In this document: positions 8,046 to 15,713 of the stretch, piece by piece
Position numbering within the stretch: the stretch's first letter is position 1
Layout: each line of letters opens with the position of its first letter
Virus record (IMG/VR): IMGVR_UViG_3300046698_000540
Coordinates: 1 to 64,000 of that record
Source of the DNA: a virus
Direction: 5' to 3' (one strand)
Length of the DNA: 64,000 bases
Program-made: the position numbers and the translations under genes
The notes under the pieces: model-generated
Databases searched by the model: none
What the model was told of the DNA's origin: nothing
What the model saw: the letters and a program-made list of their open reading frames with translations, nothing else

Positions 8046-8939
8046 TCACTTGATCTGTACCAGCTTGGAATATGTGCTGGTAGCGAAGCATGTATTCACC
8101 CAAGGACATTCTTGTGCCCGTTGCACCACTCCCGAGCGGCAAATTCTTTCGGGCAGCCGCTTATCCTTGTGAGCCCGATCAATGTCCACCAGAATCTTTC
8201 GGAACTGGGCCCACTGATCGAGATCCAACCTCAGCACGATCTCCTTCACCAGTTGGGTGTTCTTGCACTCATAAATCAGGTGGCAGGCCTTCAGGTCCAA
8301 TCCCGCCATGTAGACGGTCATCTGGACAGCGTGCTCCGACTGCGGCTCGCTGTGAAGCATCCTCCAGTACTCATCCTTGATGGACTTGATGTCCACCAGA
8401 ACAGGCTCTCCAGCAAACCTCCACTGGCCGCCATTCGACAAAACTTTGAATACGAAACCACCGCTACTCGTGAACTTCGGTGTGCCTTCTTCGTAGTACT
8501 CCAGCTCAACCTTGTTGACCGCCTCAGGGTACACAATGGCATCGGCGTGCCCCAAGACGCCCAACTCTGGATCGTGAACTGGAACCTCCCACCCAACACC
8601 CTTCAACGGATTACAAATTCCCGCTTGAATGAGATAGGCTTGCCAACGGCGATGAACCCATTGGCCGTTGTCCACGATGCGAAAAAATCGCGGGCTGAAA
8701 TCTTCGTGAAGCAACTCTTTCGGCCACTTCTCTATGGGAGCGAACCGCGTGAAAAAAAGCTCCCGCGGACAGATATGCTCCCACCCCTTCTTCCAAGGAA
8801 CCATGGAGGAGGGGTGCAGCCACCCCTCCACTTCCGTGGTCGCCTCGTTGCGCTGAAGCAGCATCCGGTCAACACGAGAAAGAATCGCGTCTCCGGAGGA
8901 TGCCTTGAGCGAATCTATAATCGTTTTTAAGCCTGGCAT
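8046..8939 (-). CDS. Cas4/RecB-type PD-(D/E)XK exonuclease with FeS cysteines
   Basis: A 297-residue nuclease. The catalytic core is GHADAIV (about 128-134) followed by VLVDIKSIK, the D-x(n)-D-x-K signature of the RecB nuclease family, and a QMTVYMAGL helix matches the QxxxY motif IV. A cysteine near the N-terminus (ICPRELFF) plus three at the C-terminus (RICRSG, QECPWVNTCF) is the layout of the Cas4/AddB iron-sulfur cluster. It probably resects DNA ends for recombination with RecA. The ATG used lies directly after hairpin element A (8946-9047), which separates it from the nearest good ribosome-binding site. Confidence 0.85.
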   Translation of the reverse strand: MPGLKTIIDSLKASSGDAILSRVDRMLLQRNEATTEVEGWLHPSSMVPWKKGWEHICPRELFFTRFAPIEKWPKELLHEDFSPRFFRIVDNGQWVHRRWQAYLIQAGICNPLKGVGWEVPVHDPELGVLGHADAIVYPEAVNKVELEYYEEGTPKFTSSGGFVFKVLSNGGQWRFAGEPVLVDIKSIKDEYWRMLHSEPQSEHAVQMTVYMAGLDLKACHLIYECKNTQLVKEIVLRLDLDQWAQFRKILVDIDRAHKDKRLPERICRSGVVQRAQECPWVNTCFATSTYSKLVQIK

Positions 8940-8945
8940 TTTGGA

Positions 8946-9047
8946 AAGAGCGGCCAAGACAGAGCAGCGGAAATTAGCGATCCACTTCCCAGATCAAACG
9001 TACAGATCTTGCTTCAATGGGGCCGCTGCTCTGTCTTGACCGCTCTT
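8946..9047 (-). ncRNA. Structured element A: covarying stem with CRISPR-like core
   Basis: Two 25-base arms (8946-8970 and 9023-9047) pair along their whole length with one difference, which is a G-U pair in the minus-strand RNA but an A-C clash on the plus strand. Inside are GCGGAAATT at 8967-8975 and CTTGCTTCAATGGGGCCGC at 9008-9026 (plus-strand reading), both identical in element B at 31850-31957, separated by 32 unlike bases. It fills the gap between two genes. AGGAG precedes the 5' arm and the nuclease ATG follows the 3' arm, so folding brings the two together. It may be a leader RNA regulating translation. Confidence 0.75.
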
Positions 9048-9053
9048 ACTCCT

Positions 9054-9812
9054 CTAACGCTTCCTACCGGGCGCCTTTTTCTCCCCGCCCTTTGGCTTGC
9101 GGGGCACCAGCCTGGCCTTGCCCGATTTCGTAACCTTCACATCCGCTTCGCCGGTGTGAAGGACATGAACCACCTCCGCGCCGGTGGCTTCCTCCGCCTT
9201 GGGCTGTGCCCCGCGGCCGCGCTTCTTCGGAGGCGCCGGCAACCCCTTCTTGCGCGCCTTTTGTTCCTTGAACTCGCCGCAGGCGCACTCGGGATCAACA
9301 CATTCTTCCGTGTTCACTTCCGTCGTGCCTTCCTTGAACAGGTGAAGGTGCCCGCATGTGCATGCCAAACCCTGCTCCAAAGGCAACTCCTGCTGCAATT
9401 CCTCGATCATGAGACGGCCGCTCCAACCACGCACATCGTCCAGGAATGCGATGATCGCCTTGGCCAGGATGTCTGTCGTGATCTTGAAGGACACTGTGGC
9501 ACCGGAGCCGTCCAACTTCGTCGCCGCGAAACTTTTCACCGAACAGGACGGAATATGCAACAGCGCGTCTTTTTCCGCCGGTGTACCTGGTAGAGGATAA
9601 AACGAAACCCGCGCCGCCTCGATGTCGTGGTCAAAACCATGCGACGTAAATTCCGTCAGGGCGCCGTTTTTCCTGTACAGCTCCCCATTGCCCAATTCTT
9701 TGGCCAGCACTTCGCTCAATGCGCCCTCGATGGGAATCGAGCTGACCAGTTTCTCTCCTGTGCTCCTGAAACCCGTCGTACCTGTGACGGATGCTTCAAA
9801 AATTTCTAACAT
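9054..9812 (-). CDS. Hypothetical protein with C-terminal Cys/basic region
   Basis: A 252-residue protein. The N-terminal 150 residues look like a globular domain (GEKLVSSIPIEGALSEVL, GFDHDIEAARVSFYPLP, WSGRLMIEELQQELPLEQ). A cysteine-rich segment (CTCGHLH, ECVDPECACGEF) could bind zinc, and the last 60 residues are Lys/Pro/Gly-rich, as in DNA-binding tails. No family is recognised. It precedes element A and the exonuclease, suggesting a role in recombination or replication. Confidence 0.6.
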   Translation of the reverse strand: MLEIFEASVTGTTGFRSTGEKLVSSIPIEGALSEVLAKELGNGELYRKNGALTEFTSHGFDHDIEAARVSFYPLPGTPAEKDALLHIPSCSVKSFAATKLDGSGATVSFKITTDILAKAIIAFLDDVRGWSGRLMIEELQQELPLEQGLACTCGHLHLFKEGTTEVNTEECVDPECACGEFKEQKARKKGLPAPPKKRGRGAQPKAEEATGAEVVHVLHTGEADVKVTKSGKARLVPRKPKGGEKKAPGRKR

Positions 9813-9828
9813 GCGGTATTCTCCTTTT

Positions 9829-10371
9829 TCATTTCATTAAGCCGCGCGCCCTTAAAAGCGCCATGGCCCGTGTCTTGCCTGCTCCATGTCCGTTCTTGAA
9901 CTGTTCCTTCAGTTCCAGATCCTCACGTAACCGTTCTACGATAACACCAAGCAACCCAGGCGTACCTTCATCCTGCTGAACAATATCGAAAAGAGTCTGT
10001 AAAGGCGAGCCGCCAGCTACGTTATCTATGTAATTTCGCATACCTGGAACCTTCGTGGTCGCCAGGCCGTCCATGCACTGCTTCAAGTACTGGTCGATGA
10101 TGTGGATCTGAGGATGCTCGACCGAATCGATCTGGTCAACATCGTGTTCCTCCAGGAACTTGTTGCACGCGGCCATCCAAGGGAACATTTCTTCCGCAGG
10201 ATGCGTTTCAGGCACCTCGCTGGCGGCTGGTTTGCCGGATAGCTGTGTTGAGCGCTTTGTCTTTAGGTTCTCGCTTTTTCCGGGAGGCCAAAGCTCCTCC
10301 CATAGATCGTGATCTTCCGGTTTTCTTCCGGTTTTCTTCCGCGAATCTTCCGGACTTTTTTGTTTTGCCAT
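9829..10371 (-). CDS. Hypothetical helical protein
   Basis: A 180-residue protein. The start (MAKQKSPEDSRKK) is supported by AAGGTGGAG just before the ATG, although this places the first 55 codons inside the preceding gene in another frame. Later text (FPWMAACNKFLEEHDVDQI, IHIIDQYLKQCMDGL, GVIVERLREDLELKEQF, AMALLRARGL) is strongly helical. No family is recognised. It is packed 16 bases before the next gene. Confidence 0.55.
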   Translation of the reverse strand: MAKQKSPEDSRKKTGRKPEDHDLWEELWPPGKSENLKTKRSTQLSGKPAASEVPETHPAEEMFPWMAACNKFLEEHDVDQIDSVEHPQIHIIDQYLKQCMDGLATTKVPGMRNYIDNVAGGSPLQTLFDIVQQDEGTPGLLGVIVERLREDLELKEQFKNGHGAGKTRAMALLRARGLMK

Positions 10372-10663
10372 GCTCCACCTTGCCGTCCAACTTGTACCTC
10401 ACCCGGATCTGCAAAAGGCCGGCCGGAATGTTCAATGAGATCGGCTGCTCCGCCAGGATCTGGTCCACAATCTCTTTCGGCGCGTCTCCCACCTTCTCCG
10501 GGTGCTCTCTTTCAAACCACAGATAGTAAGGGCACATGAACTGATCTGGAAGTTTGCAGGCGCCGTTGTCAAACCCGTGGATACACTTCCCGTCCTGAAC
10601 CTGAGGAGCACATGTCAGGGGGATTGGCAGCTTCTTCCGAGGCTCAACTTTTGGTGATGGCAC
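10208..10663 (-). CDS. Hypothetical protein with central cysteines
   Basis: A 151-residue protein starting at a GTG with AAGGAGG six bases upstream. The central part holds four cysteines (TCAPQVQDGKCIHGF, ACKLPDQFMCPYY), which could form a zinc or redox site. The last 50 codons overlap the downstream gene and read as a Lys/Arg-rich tail, so the C-terminal part may be of little functional weight. No family is recognised. Confidence 0.5.
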   Translation of the reverse strand: MPSPKVEPRKKLPIPLTCAPQVQDGKCIHGFDNGACKLPDQFMCPYYLWFEREHPEKVGDAPKEIVDQILAEQPISLNIPAGLLQIRVRYKLDGKVEHGKTKKSGRFAEENRKKTGRSRSMGGALASRKKREPKDKALNTAIRQTSRQRGA

Positions 10664-10838
10664 ACTCAGCCTCCTTGTCACCTTGCCATCTCTTCGTAGG
10701 CTTCTCTTGGTATACCAAAAGTCCGCGAATAAACCCAATCAATATCAGCCCCCTCCTATGGAACTTTTCAAAATCCACAAGCCATCTCGCGGGAACGAAA
10801 TCCCGATCTTGCTCCAATTCCAATAAAGACCAGTTCAT
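10644..10838 (-). CDS. Small hypothetical protein
   Basis: A 64-residue protein starting MNWSLLELEQDRD in an ATGA overlap with the upstream gene. It has a helical N-terminus and an Ile/Leu-rich middle (GLILIGFIRGLLVYQ) too short and interrupted to be a confident membrane helix. No family is recognised. It overlaps the next gene's GTG start by 20 bases, consistent with coupled translation. Confidence 0.5.
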   Translation of the reverse strand: MNWSLLELEQDRDFVPARWLVDFEKFHRRGLILIGFIRGLLVYQEKPTKRWQGDKEAECAITKS

Positions 10839-11572
10839 TGGACCCTTCCCGAAGGTTCTCCTAGCGGCCGCGGAATGACCTTGATCGTCAAGGCACCCTT
10901 ACCAAGACCATACTCTTCCAGCGCCTTCAACGCCTGCTTGCCCATCTCATCCTCCAGGCGGCCCGCCATTGCCAGCTCAGCGATCATCCAGTAGTCTGGC
11001 ACCTCCTTCTCGATCCTGTGCACCAGGCGCCCCAAAGACTCGCGGAGAATGCTGTTGGAACTGTTCCGAATACCGTCAAGCTGGACCAAAACCCATCGGG
11101 CTTGAGCATCTTTCTTTTTGCTGTCCTTCCACTTCTTCGCCCATTCCTCGACGTGGCCCTCCCATACCTCGTGCTTGGGATAAATCAACCTCTCCTGATA
11201 GGGGGGAACACACTTGGCGTCCAGGATCACCTCCAGGGCGCCATTCGTGTTGGCGAACTTGCACCATTGATCGTCTATGATTTGCGGAGGCCATTCTATA
11301 GGTTGCCCACCAAGGATCTTGCAAGCCTCGATCCTGAAATCCGCCGTCAAAACCAGCTCTGCACTTTCCACATGAAACAACACGGGTGGCTTTTCTTTTG
11401 GAATACCATCCTCGTCCAACTCGGCGCCTGCCGTGGCACCGGTATCATGCACTGGATAAGCGTAAGGATTGCCTGTCGCCCACGACATGGATAGATGCCA
11501 CCCACGGATCGGAAAGGGCTCCTCCTTCAGAGCTGTGAAGAGATCCTTTCTGACTTTGCTCGGCTGATTCAT
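10835..11572 (-). CDS. Hypothetical protein following the resolvase-like gene
   Basis: A 245-residue protein starting MNQPSKVRKDLF, coupled to the upstream gene by ATGA behind GGAGG. It contains beta strands and charged helices (LFHVESAELVLTADFRIEA, EEWAKKWKDSKKKDAQARW, SILRESLGRLVHRIEKE). No motif is recognised. The neighbouring RecA, resolvase-like and exonuclease genes suggest a recombination accessory role, but this rests on position only. Confidence 0.55.
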   Translation of the reverse strand: MNQPSKVRKDLFTALKEEPFPIRGWHLSMSWATGNPYAYPVHDTGATAGAELDEDGIPKEKPPVLFHVESAELVLTADFRIEACKILGGQPIEWPPQIIDDQWCKFANTNGALEVILDAKCVPPYQERLIYPKHEVWEGHVEEWAKKWKDSKKKDAQARWVLVQLDGIRNSSNSILRESLGRLVHRIEKEVPDYWMIAELAMAGRLEDEMGKQALKALEEYGLGKGALTIKVIPRPLGEPSGRVQ

Positions 11573-11964
11573 CGCTCCTCCAATAATTGCCTGAAGATCT
11601 CGTATGGAACCAGGGCCCATTTCTCCGGCTCGTACATCATCTGCCCGGTCAATTCCAGCACCAGAGCGGGTTTTTTTCGCTGCTCGAATGCCTCCAGCTT
11701 CAGCTTGCGCAGCGTCTGGAGACTGAGAGAATACGAAAGCGCGCGGGTGATTTTGCTCTCCACCAGGAATTCCGCGGTGAGGACGTCGCCGCCCTTCCCG
11801 TCGAAGCACCCAGAGCCTGGCTGCTGCCGGCCGCCCAAGTCTTTAGCCAGATCCTTCTCCCGCCGGCGGCCTTGTTTCTGCGGAGTCTCGTTGCGGCCCG
11901 CCTTACTAAATGGTAGGGGGCGTTCCCTCGGGCCCGGCTGAAACCGGGGAGAATCTGATCTCAT
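11569..11964 (-). CDS. Resolvase-like PD-(D/E)XK nuclease
   Basis: A 131-residue protein. The sequence GSGCFDGKGGDVLTAEFLVE then SKIT provides the Gly-rich loop, metal-binding Asp and E-x-K of the PD-(D/E)XK fold, followed by SYSLSLQTLRKLKLEAFEQ and PALVLELTG, the arrangement common in phage Holliday-junction resolvase-type proteins (VRR-NUC or RecB-like). It would cleave branched DNA after RecA-driven recombination. The ATG is preceded by GGAG and lies inside the upstream gene, a 59-base overlap. Confidence 0.65.
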   Translation of the reverse strand: MRSDSPRFQPGPRERPLPFSKAGRNETPQKQGRRREKDLAKDLGGRQQPGSGCFDGKGGDVLTAEFLVESKITRALSYSLSLQTLRKLKLEAFEQRKKPALVLELTGQMMYEPEKWALVPYEIFRQLLEER

Positions 11965-12118
11965 AGTCCTCCATCAATCTCTTAATCTCCAAAAGCAAGC
12001 GCCCCGATGCTGTGGCCCCAAATTCCACAATATCCAGGTCGTTCCCCTCCAGAGTCACCCGTATGCATCCACCGGATAGGAGTTGCACTTCCTTGGCCCA
12101 CCAGAGCTTTTCAGCCAC
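11906..12118 (-). CDS. Small hypothetical protein
   Basis: A 70-residue protein that I start at a GTG overlapping the upstream stop codon (GTGGCTGA); a longer frame would run inside the preceding gene. It reads as a small beta domain (WAKEVQLLSGGCIRVTLEG, LDIVEFGATASGRLLLEIKR). No family is recognised. It lies between RecA-linked small genes and the resolvase-like nuclease. Confidence 0.45.
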   Translation of the reverse strand: MAEKLWWAKEVQLLSGGCIRVTLEGNDLDIVEFGATASGRLLLEIKRLMEDYEIRFSPVSAGPEGTPPTI

Positions 12119-12335
12119 GAGGGCACCTTCGCATCTTCCATTCCATGATGTCCGCGATCTCAAGAAATTCATAAGTATCGCAGCACGTAAACGCCACAGC
12201 CGATGCTAACTGATCTGCGTTTTTTCGAATCATCTCCGCAGCTTCCCTATCCGCCATTGTTGCAGACCTGATAAATAGGGCATCCTTAGCCCGTCTTTGA
12301 ATGCAGCCGCGCAACAAGTCCCTCTTACTACTCAT
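12111..12335 (-). CDS. Small hypothetical protein downstream of RecA
   Basis: A 74-residue protein whose ATG is embedded in the end of recA (ATGAGTAG) and preceded by GGAGG. The N-terminus is basic, followed by helical text (DREAAEMIRKNADQLASAV) with a CC pair. No family is recognised. Tight overlap on both sides supports it being translated. Confidence 0.5.
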   Translation of the reverse strand: MSSKRDLLRGCIQRRAKDALFIRSATMADREAAEMIRKNADQLASAVAFTCCDTYEFLEIADIMEWKMRRCPRG

Positions 12336-13542
12336 GTTTTTCCTCCAACACCGGAGCAATCGCTGTGGCAACCACCAGGGAGCCTATCTCTTCCTGCGCT
12401 TTTTTCTGGACGACCGCGCGCAAGACTTCGAACTGATCCTGCTCGTACAGCGCCCCAAAGAACGCTTCCTCCCCTTGAGCCCTGACCTTACCGAAGCTGA
12501 ACCAAGAGCCGGCCTGCACCACAATGCCCCACCGCTTGGCGTAGTCGTAGATCGTAGCGTCGTTGTCGATCGACGCCTCACTGAAATTCACCTGGAAGGA
12601 GCCCATTCGCCGGGGACTGAACACCTTGTTCTTGACCGTCATAAAGTTGAGCCATACCGACTCCGCGGCGGCCTCGTGCGCTTCCTTATCACCGATCATC
12701 GTGAAATCGGAATTGGAAAAGGCCAACTGCAGCTCGATGCTGGCCATGTGCCGAAGCGCGTGGCCGCCAGGAGGCTGCGGAGGCATGGGGTAGCTGCTGT
12801 TGATGACATCGCGGAGCTGATTCAACGCGAAAATGGTGCATAGATTGTCCCACATCTTCGGCTGAGCCTTCCCATCCGGGCCTTCCTCTTTCAGCTTGGG
12901 GTGCGGCTGCTTCACGTTCAACCCAGCTTGCCATGCCCGCGTTCCTCTGGTGACGATTCTCGCCAAGGCGCCGGGGGAAAGCCCATCCGACGCCGATTTT
13001 TCAATCACCTCGGCTGGCGACATGGCAGCAATGGAGTCTATCACGATGATGCTGATCTCTGGACATCGCACCAGGCTGGAAACGTAGTCGATCCCTTCCT
13101 CCCCGAACTCGACCGGAACGTAAAGGAACAGGTCTGGGTCGATGTTCATTTTCTGGCGCCATTCCATCGAATCCGAATGCTCCACATCCACCCATGCCGA
13201 CGCGATCGGATCGTTAGCGCCACAATCGCAGCCTCCCTGCTTCACCAATGTGGTGCACCACTGGCAGAATTTTTGCGCCTCGGCGATTGCTTTGTACGAA
13301 AGGAAGGACTTGCCTGTGGAGGGCTTGCCAAACAGATGATTCAGCCGACCGCGGGGCCAACCTCCGCCAGTCTCCAGATCCAAGGCAAAACAGCCTGTGG
13401 GGATGCGGGGAACCCGCTTGAACATCATGCGGCTGCCCACCATGACCACTTCGGCCTCATACTCCTTGTTGATGCGCGCGGCTACGCGCTCCAACTTGGT
13501 GCGGACAATTCCCGCTTTGGAATTTTTTGACTGTTGCGCCAT
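12328..13542 (-). CDS. recA: RecA-like recombinase with Cys4 insertion
   Basis: A 404-residue strand-exchange ATPase. Walker A is GKPSTGKS (about 72-79), Walker B is IIVIDSIAAM and the L2-like DNA-binding region covers the segment ending ALNQLRD and PPGGHALRH. Between the Walker A helix and the following strand an insertion brings C93, C96, C105 and C107 (CQWC, then CDC), a likely zinc knuckle that E. coli RecA lacks. The start is the ATG after AGGAGTGAAC. The C-terminal domain is short compared with bacterial RecA. It probably acts with the Cas4-like exonuclease and resolvase-like nuclease in the same operon. Confidence 0.92.
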   Translation of the reverse strand: MAQQSKNSKAGIVRTKLERVAARINKEYEAEVVMVGSRMMFKRVPRIPTGCFALDLETGGGWPRGRLNHLFGKPSTGKSFLSYKAIAEAQKFCQWCTTLVKQGGCDCGANDPIASAWVDVEHSDSMEWRQKMNIDPDLFLYVPVEFGEEGIDYVSSLVRCPEISIIVIDSIAAMSPAEVIEKSASDGLSPGALARIVTRGTRAWQAGLNVKQPHPKLKEEGPDGKAQPKMWDNLCTIFALNQLRDVINSSYPMPPQPPGGHALRHMASIELQLAFSNSDFTMIGDKEAHEAAAESVWLNFMTVKNKVFSPRRMGSFQVNFSEASIDNDATIYDYAKRWGIVVQAGSWFSFGKVRAQGEEAFFGALYEQDQFEVLRAVVQKKAQEEIGSLVVATAIAPVLEEKHE

Positions 13543-13544
13543 GT

Positions 13545-13745
13545 TCACTCCTGGTAGAATCCAACCTTGCCCACTGAGTTGCCGTTCACGTCGAGGATCT
13601 TCCGATCCTCACCGCTGTTTGCGATATTGTGAAGCCTTGTCCCTCCTTTGGCGACAAGTTGGACGAGTGCACGGCGCACATCAAACGCCGTCTTCATAGC
13701 TTCATTTCCCAACTCAATCTCGATCCGGAACACCGTTTTTGCCAT
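13545..13745 (-). CDS. Small hypothetical protein upstream of RecA
   Basis: A 66-residue protein starting MAKTVFRIEIELGNEAM in the GAACATGG context. It looks like a small alpha/beta domain (FDVRRALVQLVAKGGTRL, GEDRKILDVNGNSVGKVGFY). Similar small proteins with a K-x-x-F-x-I-E-I start occur in many phages without known function. It stops 2 bases before the recA start, so it is co-translated. Confidence 0.6.
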   Translation of the reverse strand: MAKTVFRIEIELGNEAMKTAFDVRRALVQLVAKGGTRLHNIANSGEDRKILDVNGNSVGKVGFYQE

Positions 13746-13760
13746 GTTCTCCCTCACTAC

Positions 13761-13795
13761 TGCGGCGCCTAGAGCCTCAAACCCTAAGCGCCGCA
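13761..13795 (-). other. GC-rich intergenic hairpin
   Basis: Arms TGCGGCGC and GCGCCGCA (8 bp, perfect) enclose a 19-base loop in the short gap between two small genes. There is no T-run on the minus strand. It belongs to a set of similar hairpins at gene boundaries in this genome, perhaps sites of RNA processing or protection of upstream mRNA ends. Confidence 0.5.
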
Positions 13796-13816
13796 AAGTC
13801 GCCCGGCGCCGGCGGC

Positions 13817-13996
13817 CTACTCGCCCGCCTCGGCCTGAGCCTCTCCAAGAGCATCGTTTAACTGACCTACGAGAAGAATTATCTTCTCCAGGATCTTCGG
13901 AATCTTCTTCGACCCCTCCACGCAAGCCTCCAGGCGGCCCGCGTCATCCGACAACTTGCCGATCAGCTTCACGACTTTCTGAATTTTCTTGTTCAT
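13817..13996 (-). CDS. Small helical protein
   Basis: A 59-residue protein starting MNKKIQKVVKLIGKL after a G-rich ribosome-binding site (GGGGGTGA). It is almost entirely helical with heptad-like hydrophobic spacing (KILEKIILLVGQLNDALGEA) and could form a small coiled coil. The only cysteine is central. No family is recognised. Confidence 0.6.
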   Translation of the reverse strand: MNKKIQKVVKLIGKLSDDAGRLEACVEGSKKIPKILEKIILLVGQLNDALGEAQAEAGE

Positions 13997-14032
13997 CGTA
14001 TCACCCCCTTTCCCAATGAAAACTTCGGAACA

Positions 14033-14056
14033 CCGGGAGGACCGCACACCTCCCGG
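14033..14056 (-). other. GC-rich intergenic hairpin
   Basis: A perfect 8 bp stem (CCGGGAGG with CCTCCCGG) with an 8-base loop stands 37 bases upstream of the small helical protein's start. No T-run follows. The remainder of the 163-base gap to the next gene shows no supported gene. Confidence 0.5.
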
Positions 14057-14159
14057 GTCCTGCCGGCCAGGAATTTTGGTTGTACCTATTCACCTTTCAG
14101 CTGGCCTTGACCGTGGGCCTCGACGTTGCGGCGTTGTACCCATTCCACCCGGCTCGAAC

Positions 14160-14381
14160 TTACTCCGCGGCCTTTTTCTTGCGCCCTTTGCGGGGCTTCT
14201 GTTCGGCACCCTCGGCCGGCAATTCTGCGCCCGCCATGTATTCCTGCTTGCTCTTTTGCTTGCGCGGCCGTTTGGTACCAAATTCCGCCACGGCCAAATT
14301 CAGAACCACCTCGCGCTTCTCCTTGGGAAGGTTGCGAAGCGATTCCATGATTCTCACTTCGTCAGAACTACGTCTCGGCAT
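14160..14381 (-). CDS. Small basic protein
   Basis: A 73-residue protein starting MPRRSSDEVRIMESL behind AGGA. The N-terminal half is helical (LPKEKREVVLNLAVAEF) and the C-terminal half is Lys/Arg-rich (KRPRKQKSKQEY, KPRKGRKKKAAE), suggesting nucleic-acid binding. No family is recognised. It follows the probable ssDNA-binding protein after a 107-base gap in which I see nothing. Confidence 0.55.
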   Translation of the reverse strand: MPRRSSDEVRIMESLRNLPKEKREVVLNLAVAEFGTKRPRKQKSKQEYMAGAELPAEGAEQKPRKGRKKKAAE

Positions 14382-14488
14382 AAATTCCTTTCAAAAACGC
14401 GCCGGAGGTATCTCTAGGCCGACTCGCACGGCTCCAGCGCCTCTGCCAGGGTGTTATCTTCAGCTCGACTCTCACGAGCCTGGCGAAC

Positions 14489-15304
14489 TCAGTACGCAAC
14501 TTCTGTAGTCGATTCCTCGCCGGCGCCGCCCTGCTGGATGTTCTGCGATCCCATCCAGGCCAGAGCTTCCGCCCGAGTCTTCGGCCGCAAAATCGCCGGG
14601 TAGTCGATCGGCTTCACCAGCGCCTTGAACTGCCAGTTGAGCTTCTTGCCCACTGCGGGATTCTGTGTATCCAGGATCGTGATTTCCCGCTCCGGCATCC
14701 CGGTCATCTTGACCTTGATCTTCTTCGTGGGCAGCCGCTCTACGAAATCGAACACGTTGCCCATGTTCGGACTCTTATCTCCCGACCGCGAAACCCTGAA
14801 CCAGCAGCCGGCCAGGTCGCCGCCGCGGGCGTCGGCCAAGATCCGAAGAGCCTTCAGTGCGTCGCCTTTCGCCGGGTACAACGTGGTCTCCCACCGGTGA
14901 ATGGTGCCGTCCTTGGCCTTCCACTCGGATCCATCCAGGACCGTGTAGGCGCCCACGAAATAGTTCTTGTTGCCGGCCTCGTCGAAGCAGCATTTTTCGC
15001 CGGTCCCGATCAAGCACGTATTCCAGTTGCGCCAATGGCCGTCCAGATAAAACTGGTGCTCACGATACGTGAACGGGATTCCGTCCACGAACACCACATT
15101 GTTCACCAGCGTCTTCGGAGGCGTGCCCGTCTTCTCGGGCATCCAATATCGCCGGATGGCGTTGGCCCAATCCTCGCGCTGTTTGTCAAGACGCTGAACT
15201 TCCTGGCCCACTGAATCGTAGCCAGTTTGAAACCACCCCCCGCCTCCGGCAGGAGCTTCGGCAGCGGGGCTACCACCGCCTTTTGTCGTCTGCTTTTTTG
15301 CCAT
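14489..15304 (-). CDS. Probable phage single-stranded DNA-binding protein
   Basis: A 271-residue protein. After a Gly-rich N-terminus come RYWMPEKTGTPPKTLV, VVFVDGIPFTYREHQFY and NWNTCLIGTGEKCC, a layout seen in many phage ssDNA-binding proteins: a conserved WMP/WLP, a strand with an acidic-aromatic pair, an 'EH' and a Cys pair near the OB fold. The later part (ILADARGGDLAGCWFRVSRSG) also fits an OB-type core. Unlike bacterial SSB it lacks the C-terminal DDDIPF tip; that peptide instead ends the uracil-DNA glycosylase at 25878-26846. The assignment is by pattern, not certain. Confidence 0.55.
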   Translation of the reverse strand: MAKKQTTKGGGSPAAEAPAGGGGWFQTGYDSVGQEVQRLDKQREDWANAIRRYWMPEKTGTPPKTLVNNVVFVDGIPFTYREHQFYLDGHWRNWNTCLIGTGEKCCFDEAGNKNYFVGAYTVLDGSEWKAKDGTIHRWETTLYPAKGDALKALRILADARGGDLAGCWFRVSRSGDKSPNMGNVFDFVERLPTKKIKVKMTGMPEREITILDTQNPAVGKKLNWQFKALVKPIDYPAILRPKTRAEALAWMGSQNIQQGGAGEESTTEVAY

Positions 15305-15353
15305 ACTGTTTTTCCTTTGTTGTGAGTTGTCGTTTCCTACACTGACACTACCG

Positions 15354-15713
15354 TCAATATCTCCGCTTGCCGGTTTTTGCCTGCGCGCCTCCTTTGAATG
15401 TGGTCGATGCCGGTTGAGCCTCGCCGGTCCTCTCGTGAAGAGACCTGCGAACGTCGATCGACTGTCCTTCGATCTCGTGAGAAACGAAATCCTTGGCCCT
15501 GAGGAGGGCCTTTTCCAGGGTTTCGTCCGGTCGAACGTCCGTCGCCATTCCCGCGTCTACGCGAGCTGACTCATAGTTGCCGAGATTCAGAGTCAACCCG
15601 CATGAAAAGAAAACCCGATCCGGAATCCCTGTGTTCACGGGCCCCAAGCCGCCTTGCATGCGCAAACGCTCAGCCGCCACCAGGGATTCCTGTCCCGCCT
15701 TCGCTTTTCCCAT
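15354..15713 (-). CDS. Hypothetical protein
   Basis: A 119-residue protein starting at the ATG in GGTGAACATGG. The central segment FFSCGLTLNLGNYESARVD followed by DETLEKALLRAKDFV resembles a phage family in which an N-Y-E-S-x-R-x-D strand precedes a helix; its function is not known to me. The last 30 residues are Lys/Gly-rich. Its first 44 bases overlap the end of the upstream gene. Confidence 0.6.
   Translation of the reverse strand: MGKAKAGQESLVAAERLRMQGGLGPVNTGIPDRVFFSCGLTLNLGNYESARVDAGMATDVRPDETLEKALLRAKDFVSHEIEGQSIDVRRSLHERTGEAQPASTTFKGGAQAKTGKRRY

Noticed and set aside
8946-9047. Ordinary transposon or terminator reading of element A
   Set aside because: The ends (outer arms) differ between copies while the inside is conserved, opposite to a transposon; no T-run follows the stem.
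14090-14281. A 63-codon minus-strand frame
   Set aside because: It overlaps the small basic protein at 14160 in another frame and is Arg/Pro-rich without a ribosome site.
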